From NCBI RefSeq assembly GCF_002741015.1, contig NZ_CP016616.1, positions 4,373,501-4,437,500 on the forward strand: a DNA stretch of 64,000 bases, in the 5' to 3' direction. Below the pieces are notes generated by a model, which saw only the letters and a list, made by a program, of their open reading frames with translations, made no database searches and was not told the DNA's origin. This DNA comes from Microvirga ossetica (GTDB lineage: Bacteria > Pseudomonadota > Alphaproteobacteria > Rhizobiales > Beijerinckiaceae). Positions 1 through 6,268 of this stretch are shown one piece after another; position 1 is the stretch's first letter; each line of letters opens with the position of its first letter. The translations under genes were made by a program, and so were the position numbers.

Positions 1-121
1 CGACAAGCCCATCGACTGGACGGCTTCCCACATCGAAGTGGCGGATGAAGCCGGCGAGATCGTCCTCGAATTCCCCTTCGTCGAGGCGATGCTGGACGAT
101 GAGGGAGACGATCGCGCCTAG
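1..121 (+). CDS. C-terminus of a small DUF6894-like protein (partial)
   Basis: An open frame enters from the left edge (first full codon at base 2) and ends at TAG 119-121, leaving 39 residues. The tail has a tryptophan followed by IEVADEAGEIVLEFPF and an acidic end. That pattern resembles the C-terminal half of DUF6894 proteins, short rhizobial proteins of unknown function whose end carries a V-x-DE-x-G-x-hydrophobic motif. The N-terminal half lies outside the window, so the family call rests on this tail only. Confidence 0.5.
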   Translation, partial: DKPIDWTASHIEVADEAGEIVLEFPFVEAMLDDEGDDRA

Positions 122-140
122 CGCCCTTTGCAGGGCGTTG

Positions 141-278
141 TCATCCCTGGACCGCGGCAAGCAGCGATAAAGCGGTTGCTGCGATATTGATGCCCACGAT
201 GACTAACAGCAGAGCAACTGACGCGGGGAACGAACGTGACTTCGGTTCGCGATCGTAGAGATAATCTATCTTCTTCAT
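141..278 (-). CDS. Tiny single-span membrane protein A (45 aa)
   Basis: A 45-codon gene starts at ATG 276-278 behind a good Shine-Dalgarno (GAGAGGG, 4 bases upstream) and ends at TGA 141-143. The protein has a charged N-terminus (MKKIDYLYDREPKSRS) and then one hydrophobic segment, residues 18-42, containing ALLLVIVGINIAATALSLLA. It is a clear paralogue of the 44-residue protein at 1173-1307, sharing the pattern ALLLVxxxIN(I/V)AATxxSLLAA. A perfect TGTGA-N6-TCACA palindrome lies 63 bases upstream. No function is known to me; inner-membrane location is inferred from the hydrophobic span. Conservation with its paralogue, the SD and the operator argue that it is real. Confidence 0.7.
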   Translation of the reverse strand: MKKIDYLYDREPKSRSFPASVALLLVIVGINIAATALSLLAAVQG

Positions 279-311
279 TGCACCCTCTCGGCGGCCTGGT
301 TGAACAGGGTC

Positions 312-417
312 ACACGATGGCGCAATCGAACTTCCATATCTGTGAAATGCGTCACAACCGCCTTTTTATCGTCAGGATCACCTCTCGGGAGATCCAATCG
401 CCGGTCTGGGCTCACCA
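312..417. repeat. Duplicated promoter block, copy 1 (uninterrupted)
   Basis: About 105 bases resemble 1915-2013 plus 3149-3158. Shared pieces include a CGCAATC element, TGTGA-N6-TCACAACCGCC, TTTTATCG, GATCACCTCTCGGG and CCAATCGCCG, then GGGCTCACCA. In copy 2 an IS630 element separates CCAATCGCCGCC from GGGCTCACCA, so this copy shows the pre-insertion arrangement. It is the upstream region of tiny protein A. The rest of the gene-free stretch, 418-681, shows nothing I recognise. Confidence 0.7.
341..356 (-). promoter_or_regulatory. CRP/FNR-family operator 1, TGTGA-N6-TCACA
   Basis: TGTGA (341-345), six bases AATGCG, then TCACA (352-356): a perfect match to the classic CRP palindrome. It lies 63 bases upstream of the ATG of tiny membrane protein A. 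Two further perfect copies lie at similar distances from other genes nearby. Binding by a CRP-like regulator is inferred. Confidence 0.65.
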
Positions 418-681
418 TGTCGATTTGGACATGGGAAGGGCTGTTTGGGCCCGATCTTAAAGTGAACCAGATAGCTTGATGTCAAAGAGCGGATGCGGTG
501 ATCCAATTGCCCATGCTGGCACAATGAAGCCATCGGGAACGAGAAGACTGGGAGTCTAGAATACCGTGACGATTCCTTATGAACCCGATCATTGTCGTGC
601 GTTATTGACTGTCCGCTTGCCGAAGCCAACTCAACCAAGGCGCAGCCTCATTTTCCGCCGCTGCAAGACGTGGTGATCAAT

Positions 682-981
682 ATGAATAGGTTGATCCTAA
701 CCTTCGTCGCCTCAATCGTGATTGGGACTGCTGCCTTCGGGCAGCCAAGACCCCAAACGCCGACAATGAGTTGCGGTCAAGCTCGGCATCTGGTTGCCAC
801 CCGAGGAGCCATCGTTCTGGGTACTGGGCGTTACACCTACGACCGATATGTTAGCGTCCAAGAATTCTGTCTGGTCGGCGAATGGGTTTGGCCAGCCTGG
901 GTGCCGTCTGCCGACACTCCGCAATGCCCTGTTGGATATACATGTAAAACCGATCCGCCTTGGCTGTTCTTCGACGATTGA
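682..981 (+). CDS. Small secreted cysteine-containing protein 1 (99 aa)
   Basis: The start ATG 682 gives a clean Sec signal peptide (MNRLILTFVASIVIGTAAFG) with cleavage likely before QPRPQ. An upstream in-frame start at 592 would hide it, so 682 is preferred although its SD is weak. The mature part, about 79 residues, has four cysteines in the blocks MSCGQARHLVATRGAIVLGT, YDRYV, EFCLVGE, CPVG and C. The same blocks occur in the protein at 1599-1892 (about half identical). It is probably periplasmic or exported, with one or two disulfides possible. The function is unknown. Unlike its three neighbours it has no CRP-type palindrome upstream. Confidence 0.75.
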   Translation: MNRLILTFVASIVIGTAAFGQPRPQTPTMSCGQARHLVATRGAIVLGTGRYTYDRYVSVQEFCLVGEWVWPAWVPSADTPQCPVGYTCKTDPPWLFFDD

Positions 982-1172
982 GGCCCTAGGACATTCAGGG
1001 TGGCTGAGGAAGCCGCACTGTCGGAATTGGCTAATGAGCTCGTGAGAGATACCGTTTGGAACAACTCAAGGGGTACTTGAACAAGGTGGGATAGCCCAGG
1101 GTTAGCCTGAATATCGATCGGGACAGGAAGCCGATAGCGTACTCGCCGCTGTCGTATAGCAATCCATCATCG

Positions 1173-1307
1173 TCAAGCCGCAAGCAGCGAGAAAACAGTG
1201 GCTGCAACATTGATGGATCCAACGACCAGAAGGAGGGCGACAGCCAGAGGAACGGGCGGCGCCTCACGTCTGTGATCTTTCTGAAAGTGGTGGCCAAGTG
1301 CCCTCAT
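1173..1307 (-). CDS. Tiny single-span membrane protein B (44 aa)
   Basis: ATG 1305-1307 follows a strong SD (GAGGAGG, 5 bases upstream) and the frame ends at TGA 1173-1175. The longer frame extending to 1388 has no SD and adds unrelated sequence, so the inner start is chosen. The product has a basic, histidine-containing N-terminus and one hydrophobic span, residues 20-44 (LAVALLLVVGSINVAATVFS). It is paralogous to the protein at 141-278. A perfect TGTGA-N6-TCACA site lies 57 bases upstream. The function is unknown. Confidence 0.7.
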   Translation of the reverse strand: MRALGHHFQKDHRREAPPVPLAVALLLVVGSINVAATVFSLLAA

Positions 1308-1363
1308 GACATCCTCCTCGCGTCTTAGAAGGCGCCAAGATGACGTACGCTGGCCCAGAATTC

Positions 1364-1379
1364 TGTGAATTGCGTCACA
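1364..1379 (-). promoter_or_regulatory. CRP/FNR-family operator 2, TGTGA-N6-TCACA
   Basis: TGTGA (1364-1368), ATTGCG, TCACA (1375-1379). It lies 57 bases upstream of the ATG of tiny membrane protein B, in the same relative position as operators 1 and 3. The surrounding sequence is otherwise not part of the duplicated block, so this site appears to be conserved on its own. Confidence 0.65.
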
Positions 1380-1499
1380 GCACCACAAATCATCTTCGGC
1401 ACCGACAAAGGCTCCCAGGAGACCGTGCAGGAGCCTCTGGATGTCATTCCTATTTGGGGAACTGTATGGTGGACATAGGCGATGGTGAGGGTATCGCTT

Positions 1500-1535
1500 G
1501 AGCTGATTCCACGTCAGTGGAATCAGCTCTTTTCT
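1500..1535 (+). terminator. Intrinsic terminator without an obvious gene
   Basis: A perfect 13-base stem, GAGCTGATTCCAC / GTGGAATCAGCTC, with loop GTCA is followed by TTTTCTT. The U-tract is on the + strand only. The nearest upstream + gene ends at 981, and no convincing reading frame lies at 1308-1499, so the transcript it ends is unidentified. Confidence 0.75.
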
Positions 1536-1598
1536 TGATTTGCCGAATTTTTTTAACGACGAACCGGATCAACTTCGCCGAAAATGCTCTAGGTCAGC

Positions 1599-1892
1599 TC
1601 ATCGGCCGCGACTGACGCCCACGCAGCGAGAGCCGACCGGACACCGAGGAGCATCCTTGGTTGGAGCCCACCCAGGCGCAGGCACCTCACCCATCCCACA
1701 ATAGGCGCCGGATGCCACATATCGGTCGTAGGCTGTGGCACTCGTGTTGAGAACAACAGAGCCTTGGGTAGCGACAAGGCTTTGTGCCTGATTGCACGAC
1801 ATCGCAGTGGTCAGCGGACGGCCTTGCGCCAACGCGCCGGAACTGATGCTGATGAAGCCGATAGCAGCACACACCTGTTTGACGTGTTTCAT
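1599..1892 (-). CDS. Small secreted cysteine-containing protein 2 (97 aa)
   Basis: The start chosen is ATG 1890-1892 (MKHVKQVCAAIGF), with GGAG eight bases upstream; GTG/ATG codons just before it overlap that SD. A signal peptide ends near SSGALAQ. The mature protein repeats the blocks of the 682-981 protein: AMSCNQAQSLVATQGSVVL, YDRYV, YCGMGE, CPVG and C. The four mature cysteines align between the two. It is likely exported and of unknown function. A perfect CRP-type palindrome lies 56 bases upstream, inside the duplicated promoter block. Confidence 0.75.
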   Translation of the reverse strand: MKHVKQVCAAIGFISISSGALAQGRPLTTAMSCNQAQSLVATQGSVVLNTSATAYDRYVASGAYCGMGEVPAPGWAPTKDAPRCPVGSRCVGVSRGR

Positions 1893-1914
1893 AAACATCT
1901 CCACGGATCAGACA

Positions 1915-2013
1915 GGGCACAAGATGACGCAATCTGACAATGGATGCTGTGACACGCGTCACAACCGCCATTTTATCGGCAGAGATCACCTCTCGGGAAA
2001 TCCAATCGCCGCC
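1915..2013. repeat. Duplicated promoter block, copy 2 (cut by the IS)
   Basis: This block aligns with 312-407: a gapped match around CGCAATC, the CRP-type palindrome with ACAACCGCC, TTTTATCG, GATCACCTCTCGGG and CCAATCGCCG. Its continuation GGGCTCACCA is found at 3149-3158 beyond the IS630 element. It is the upstream region of secreted protein 2, whereas copy 1 serves a membrane protein. The same promoter is thus placed before unrelated genes. Confidence 0.7.
1948..1963 (-). promoter_or_regulatory. CRP/FNR-family operator 3, TGTGA-N6-TCACA
   Basis: TGTGA (1948-1952), CACGCG, TCACA (1959-1963). It lies 56 bases upstream of the ATG of secreted protein 2. Three perfect copies within 1.6 kb, all 56-63 bases before start codons on the same strand, make chance unlikely. 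Confidence 0.65.
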
Positions 2014-3082
2014 TAAGCAGCGATTCGGTGGTTGGCCAACGGATGGCGACTTCGCTCGCAATTGAGCATCGCGACCGCCTCGTGGATGGCATCATCGAGG
2101 GTCTCTGGACCCGCGAAAGTCTGGTGAGCAAGATGATGCTGCTTCAGATCGCGCCAGAGCTCTTCGATGGCGTTGAGTTCGGGAGCGTACTTTGGCAGCC
2201 ATTCGACCGTGAGCCAGGGCGCCCGCTCGGCGAGGGCGGCGCGCGTCGCCTTGCTGGTGTGGATCGGGCCATTATCGAGGACGAGCACGATCGGCTTCGT
2301 CGCACGAGCGGACGTTGGGCCATACTGCGTGTCGATCTGGTCCAGCAGCGCGATGAAATCGGCACTGCGCTTGCTCCGGCTGGTGCGCACGATCAGGTCC
2401 CGCGGGGCCCAGTCGAGCAGACCGAGCATCGCCACCTTGGCGGCTTGGCCGGGCGCTGGAATGCGCAGATCCGCGCCCTTCTTGGCCCAAGCATGGGCGA
2501 GATAGGGGTGGGTGAGCGCTTCGGATTCATCCCCGAACAAGAGCACGATATCGCCCGCCTCGGCCTGCGCCTTCAGGAGCTTGCGGCGCAGGCCGGCGCG
2601 GTCCACGGCGTCTGCATCCTGGCGGCCCTTCAGGGTATGGCGCGGCCGGCGCCAGCGGAAATCCCCTTTTGGCGCAACACGACCGAGAGCCGTGAGCGCG
2701 AGATGCGCACGCCGGAGCGCTTCTCGATCTCGTCGGCCAGCCGCGGCAAGGTCCAATTGGGGCGATTTGCGACCGATCCCGCCAGAACCGCCTCGGCTAC
2801 AGCGAGCGCCCGCTCGGCCTTGACCGGTGCCGGTCCCGGGGCAACGGATCGCCGCAGCGCGTCGACCCCACCCGTCATGAAAGCGCTGCGCCAGAGCCGC
2901 ACGGTATCCTCGCGCACGCCGAAGGCCTCGGCGATCCGCGGGCTCGTCCAGCCCGCCAGGGTCAGCAGGAGCGCCCGCGCCCGATCCGCCTCGCCCCGAT
3001 CGCGCGAGTGGCTGAGAGCCATGAGCTCACGCCGCTGCGCGGCGCTTGCGACAACAGGGGATTTGCCCGCCATGATCCGCAT
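2013..3082 (-). CDS. IS630 transposase, two frames joined by -1 frameshift
   Basis: Frame A runs from 3082 to 2630 and frame B from 2756 to 2013. They overlap, and the protein is continuous if ribosomes slip -1 at A-AAG-GGG (2663-2669): frame A ends its homology at VVLRQKG and frame B resumes DFRWRRPRHT. Frame A holds an N-terminal helix-turn-helix (SPRIAEAFGVREDTVRLW). Frame B is the DDE catalytic domain: FGDES, then VLDNGPIHTSK, then ELNAIEELW. The fused product is about 350 residues, normal for the family. The stop codon TAG 2013-2015 uses the TA of the target duplication, so the reading frame ends exactly at the element boundary. Both halves appear intact, so the element may be active. 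Confidence 0.85.
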
Positions 3083-3148
3083 CCCGAACCAAACTATGAG
3101 ATGGAATCACAGACAGCATCCGTTGGCCACCCCGCTGAAACCTGCTTA
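2014..3148 (-). mobile_element. IS630-family insertion sequence
   Basis: The element is about 1.13 kb and bounded by TA at 2014-2015 and 3147-3148, the target dinucleotide duplicated by IS630/Tc1-mariner elements. Terminal inverted repeats of about 32 bases start TAAGCAG and share a perfect inner TGGCCAACGGATG (left end near 2033-2045, right end near 3117-3129). The flanks rejoin to give CCAATCGCCGCC-TA-GGGCTCACCA, which matches the intact block at 393-417, so the boundaries are supported by an internal empty-site comparison. It encodes one transposase read through a frameshift. Confidence 0.9.
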
Positions 3149-3191
3149 GGGCTCACCACAGTTTGGGCAGGGGATGGGCTGCTTGTCTTGG

Positions 3192-3274
3192 TGCGGACGG
3201 CGGGGATCGAACCCGCACGGGCAAAGCCCGAGGGATTTTAAGTCCCTTGCGTCTACCAGTTTCGCCACGTCCGC
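3192..3274 (-). tRNA. tRNA-Leu (anticodon UAA)
   Basis: Read on the minus strand, the gene begins GCGGACGTGGCG and ends CGTCCGC plus discriminator A. The anticodon arm reads GGGAC-TTAAAAT-CCC with anticodon TAA. A variable arm (CGGGC-TTT-GCCCG) fits a class II leucine tRNA. The T arm carries GGTTCGATCC. The 3' CCA is not encoded. It lies 44 bases beyond the IS630 end. Confidence 0.93.
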
Positions 3275-3355
3275 GTCAGGTTTGAAGGGTTATCGGGCTG
3301 CGAGCCGGAGCGCAAGTCCAAGAGGCCGTATCCAAGAGGCCGGACCGACCGGCCG

Positions 3356-4543
3356 TCATTCGGGGATGCGGAAGCCGTAGAGCCATTCGTAGCGCTTCGT
3401 CATGCCCTCGGGCCCGAGATGGCGCATCACCCGGTCGCGTCCGAAGGCGATCAGCGAGCCCGCGTGGTAGATGCGCCCGTTCTTCCGCGCCTCGTCCTGG
3501 ACCCTGCGCGCCCGGTCGAGGCGCTGCTTCTCATAGGTCAGAAGGGTTTGCGGGACGTCCGGCTTGTTCTCACGCAACAGGCAGGCGAGGGTGGCGGCGT
3601 CCTCGATGGCGAGGGCCGCTCCCTGGGCCAGGAAGGGCAGGACGGGATGGGCGGCGTCTCCGAGGAGAGCGATGCGCCCCTTGGCGAAGCGCTCGGCGGG
3701 ATGATCGAACAGCGACCAGCGCAGCCATTCCTGCGGCTGCGCGAGCAGCCGGCGCAGGGCAGGAGCGGCGGAGCCGTAACGGGCGAGCAGCTCGTCGCGA
3801 TGGCCCGGCGCGGCCCAGCCCTCGACGGGCGTCGGGCTTTTCTCGATGGCCACCAGGTTGATGAGCCGCCCGCCGGCGATGGGATAATGCACCACATGGC
3901 CGTGTGGACCGAGCCACAGGCCGGTTTCGTCGCCGGCCAGTTCCGCCGGAGCGGAATTCCGGTCGAAGGTCGCGCGCCAGGCGATGTAGCCGCGATAGGT
4001 CGGAGGCGTGCCGTCGCCGAGGGCCTGCCTGACCCGGGACCGGATGCCGTCGGCGCCGAGTATCAGGTCCGCCCTGAAGGTCTCGCGCGCGCCGCCGGCC
4101 GATATCCAGGTGAGGGCGGCTTCCTCCGGCCCATCCTCGACCGCTTCCACCGTGCGGCCCATGACGAGCCGGATCGACGGCTCGGAACGCACGGCGTCGA
4201 GCAGGATCGTCTGGAGATCCGCCCGGTGCACGACCCAATAGGGCGCTTCGAAAAGCTGGCGCATGAAAGCGCCCAGCGCGACCTGTCCGATGGATTTGCC
4301 GGAGCGGAGCGAGCGAACGAGGACGCGCTGCGGCTCCGTTGCGACCCGCCGCAGGGCAGGGCCGAGCCCGAGCCCGATCAGGATGCGGCTGGCATTGGGG
4401 GAAAGCTGGAGGCCGGCTCCGACTTCGCTGAAGCCGGTACGGCGCTCGACGAGGGTGATCTCGTGGCCCTGGCGGGCAAGGGCCAGGGCAGCCGTCAGGC
4501 CGCCGATTCCGGCGCCGACGATTGCAATCGACAGGCGGGACAC
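3356..4543 (-). CDS. FAD-dependent aromatic-ring monooxygenase (salicylate hydroxylase-like)
   Basis: This 395-residue group A flavoprotein monooxygenase should use NAD(P)H, FAD and O2 to hydroxylate an aromatic or related ring; the substrate cannot be read from sequence. The N-terminus has the FAD Rossmann motif GAGIGGLTAALAL (residues 10-22), the middle has LILGADGIRSRVR, and the later ribose-binding motif is ALLGDAAHPVLPFLAQGA. The start is GTG 4541-4543, directly after the TAA of the zinc protein upstream (TAAGTG), so the two are probably co-translated. Length and motifs are normal for the NahG / 3-hydroxybenzoate 6-hydroxylase / UbiH-like group. Confidence 0.85.
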   Translation of the reverse strand: MSRLSIAIVGAGIGGLTAALALARQGHEITLVERRTGFSEVGAGLQLSPNASRILIGLGLGPALRRVATEPQRVLVRSLRSGKSIGQVALGAFMRQLFEAPYWVVHRADLQTILLDAVRSEPSIRLVMGRTVEAVEDGPEEAALTWISAGGARETFRADLILGADGIRSRVRQALGDGTPPTYRGYIAWRATFDRNSAPAELAGDETGLWLGPHGHVVHYPIAGGRLINLVAIEKSPTPVEGWAAPGHRDELLARYGSAAPALRRLLAQPQEWLRWSLFDHPAERFAKGRIALLGDAAHPVLPFLAQGAALAIEDAATLACLLRENKPDVPQTLLTYEKQRLDRARRVQDEARKNGRIYHAGSLIAFGRDRVMRHLGPEGMTKRYEWLYGFRIPE

Positions 4544-4804
4544 TTAGCGCGCGGCGACCGCGGCGTCATCGGGCTCCCACACGCACTCGGCCGGGCGAGC
4601 CTCATAGGCCTTCAGGGAAGGATCGTACTTGAACAGGGTCGAGCAGTAGGAGCAGACGGTCTCGGTGTCGGAGCCCATGTCGATGAAGATATGGGGATGG
4701 TCGAAGGGAGGCGTCGCGCCGATGCACATGAACTCCTTCGCGCCCACGTGAATGACGGGAACGCCCGGATCGTTGTGAAAGTGCGGAGTGCCTTTGTCAG
4801 CCAT
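4544..4804 (-). CDS. CHCC zinc-finger domain protein (86 aa)
   Basis: A small protein of the zf-CHCC family, which also includes the mitochondrial complex I subunit NDUFS6. Putative ligands are C27, a histidine at 36 or 38, and the C51-x2-C54 pair (TVCSYCSTLFKYD). In alphaproteobacteria these proteins are soluble and their role is unsettled. The gene is immediately upstream of the FAD monooxygenase, with no gap, so the two form one transcription unit. The start ATG 4802-4804 gives MADKGTPHFH. Confidence 0.85.
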   Translation of the reverse strand: MADKGTPHFHNDPGVPVIHVGAKEFMCIGATPPFDHPHIFIDMGSDTETVCSYCSTLFKYDPSLKAYEARPAECVWEPDDAAVAAR

Positions 4805-4953
4805 GACCGTTGCTCTGAAGCGATGAAATTTGCGCGCACCATAATGGCCGAAGCCGCATGCGCCTAGCGTATTTTTTCGGGTATGAATTGCGTCCGGCGG
4901 CAGGGGTGCGTAGGTTTGCGCCCGTTCTTCCGATTTCCATCACCTCCGGTGCC

Positions 4954-5718
4954 ATGCGCTATTTCAATTCCGACGGCGTGAACATTGCCTATATCGATGT
5001 CCCGCCGCATGAGGGTGAGGGCGACCCCATCCTCCTGATCCACGGCTTCGCCTCGAGCCATACGGTGAACTGGGTGAATACGCTCTGGGTGAAGACCCTG
5101 ACGCGGGCGGGTTACCGGGCGATTGCCTTCGACAATCGCGGTCACGGCCAGAGCGAGAAGCTCTACGATCCCGTGGCCTACGATTCCTACAAGATGGCGG
5201 AGGACGGGCGCCGGCTGCTCGATCATCTCGGGATCGAGAAGGCCGATGTGATGGGCTATTCCATGGGCGCGCGCATCACCGCCCATATGGCGCTCGCCTC
5301 GCCCGAGCGGATGCGTTCGGTTCTTCTCGGCGGCCTCGGCATTCACCTTGTCGAAGGCGTCGGGCTGCCCCTCGGCATCGCCGACGCGATGGAGGCGCGC
5401 TCCCTCGACGATCTGACCGATCCTATGCAGCGCATGTTCCGCGCTTTCGCCGAGCAGAACGGGAGCGACCTCAAGGCGCTCGCCGCCTGCATCCGCGGTT
5501 CGCGGCAGGTTCTGACGAAGCAGGAGGTCGCTTCCATCACGCTGCCGACGCTCGTCTCCGTCGGCACCAACGACGACGTCTCGGGCTCGGGTCCGGAACT
5601 CGCCGGGCTGATGCCCAACGCGACGGCGCTCGACATTCCCGGCCGCGACCACAACCTTGCCGTGGGCGACAAGGTTCACAAGCAGGGGGTTCTCGACTTC
5701 CTCGCCCGCCGCCCCTGA
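4954..5718 (+). CDS. Alpha/beta-hydrolase
   Basis: A 254-residue alpha/beta-hydrolase when started at ATG 4954 (MRYFNSDGVNIAY). The frame is open to 4858, but the extra 32 residues look non-conserved. Oxyanion-region motif HGFASS is at 30-35, the nucleophile elbow GYSMGA places Ser103, the acid is Asp207 or Asp208 (GTNDDVSG), and the base is His233 (RDHNL). The fold covers esterases, lactonases and C-C hydrolases, so the substrate is unknown. It is probably cytoplasmic. It is divergent from the zinc protein/monooxygenase pair and followed by a methyltransferase gene on the same strand. Confidence 0.85.
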   Translation: MRYFNSDGVNIAYIDVPPHEGEGDPILLIHGFASSHTVNWVNTLWVKTLTRAGYRAIAFDNRGHGQSEKLYDPVAYDSYKMAEDGRRLLDHLGIEKADVMGYSMGARITAHMALASPERMRSVLLGGLGIHLVEGVGLPLGIADAMEARSLDDLTDPMQRMFRAFAEQNGSDLKALAACIRGSRQVLTKQEVASITLPTLVSVGTNDDVSGSGPELAGLMPNATALDIPGRDHNLAVGDKVHKQGVLDFLARRP

Positions 5719-5773
5719 AGCTTGGCAGCTTGACTTGGCGTTACTGATCCCAACTGTTGAGGGGGAGGAGCAC

Positions 5774-6265
5774 ATGACCCGGCTCGACAGCGCCATCCGA
5801 CGCTTGGCTGCACAGCGCGAATTGCTCGATTGGGGTTCTCGGGAGGCCGGCCCCGAGGGGCTGGTGCTGGAGATCGGGCTCGGCAACGGGCGCACCTACG
5901 ATCATCTGCGGGACCGGCTGCCCGGCCGCGAGATCTATGTCTTCGAGCGCTCTCCCGCCGCCCATCCCGATTGCTATCCGCCGGAAGGCTACCTGATCGT
6001 CGGCGACCTCTTCGATACCCTGGGCCCCTTCATCGAACGGCACGGACAGGGGTCGGCTGCCCTCATCCATATCGATATCGGCTCCGGCGACGAGGACGCC
6101 AACCGCAGCCTCGCCGGGCGCCTGTCGCCCTTTCTCGAAGCCCTGCTCCAGCCGGGCGGGCTGCTGCTGGGAGACCGCGCCTTCGACATGCCGTCGTGCC
6201 GGGACATCTCCGCCGAGACGAACGTGCCGGAGGGGCGCTATTTCGTCTATCGCAAGGAGGCCTGA
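5774..6265 (+). CDS. Class I SAM-dependent methyltransferase-like protein
   Basis: 163 residues from ATG 5774, which has a very strong SD (GGGGGAGGAG). The SAM-binding motif is LVLEIGLGNGRTYDHL near residue 30, followed by an acidic strand end (IYVFERSP) and an IHIDIGSGDED strand. It resembles the short S-adenosylmethionine methyltransferase family found in rhizobia (Methyltransf_30 type). The substrate is unknown. It starts 55 bases after the hydrolase stop, probably in the same operon, and converges on the crotonase pseudogene three bases beyond its stop. Confidence 0.75.
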   Translation: MTRLDSAIRRLAAQRELLDWGSREAGPEGLVLEIGLGNGRTYDHLRDRLPGREIYVFERSPAAHPDCYPPEGYLIVGDLFDTLGPFIERHGQGSAALIHIDIGSGDEDANRSLAGRLSPFLEALLQPGGLLLGDRAFDMPSCRDISAETNVPEGRYFVYRKEA

Positions 6266-6268
6266 GAG

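Noticed and set aside
1031..1297. 88-codon minus-strand frame overlapping tiny protein B
   Set aside because: No SD, and it overlaps the better supported 44-residue gene in another frame.
2028..3149. 373-codon + frame across the IS630 element
   Set aside because: Antisense to the transposase, whose DDE motifs and inverted repeats explain the DNA.
1..3274. Integrative island ending at tRNA-Leu
   Set aside because: No integrase gene and no copy of the tRNA 3' end was found on the other side; the IS630 and duplications explain the structure.
3419..4867. 482-codon + frame opposite the FAD monooxygenase
   Set aside because: Antisense shadow; the minus strand carries complete flavin-binding motifs.
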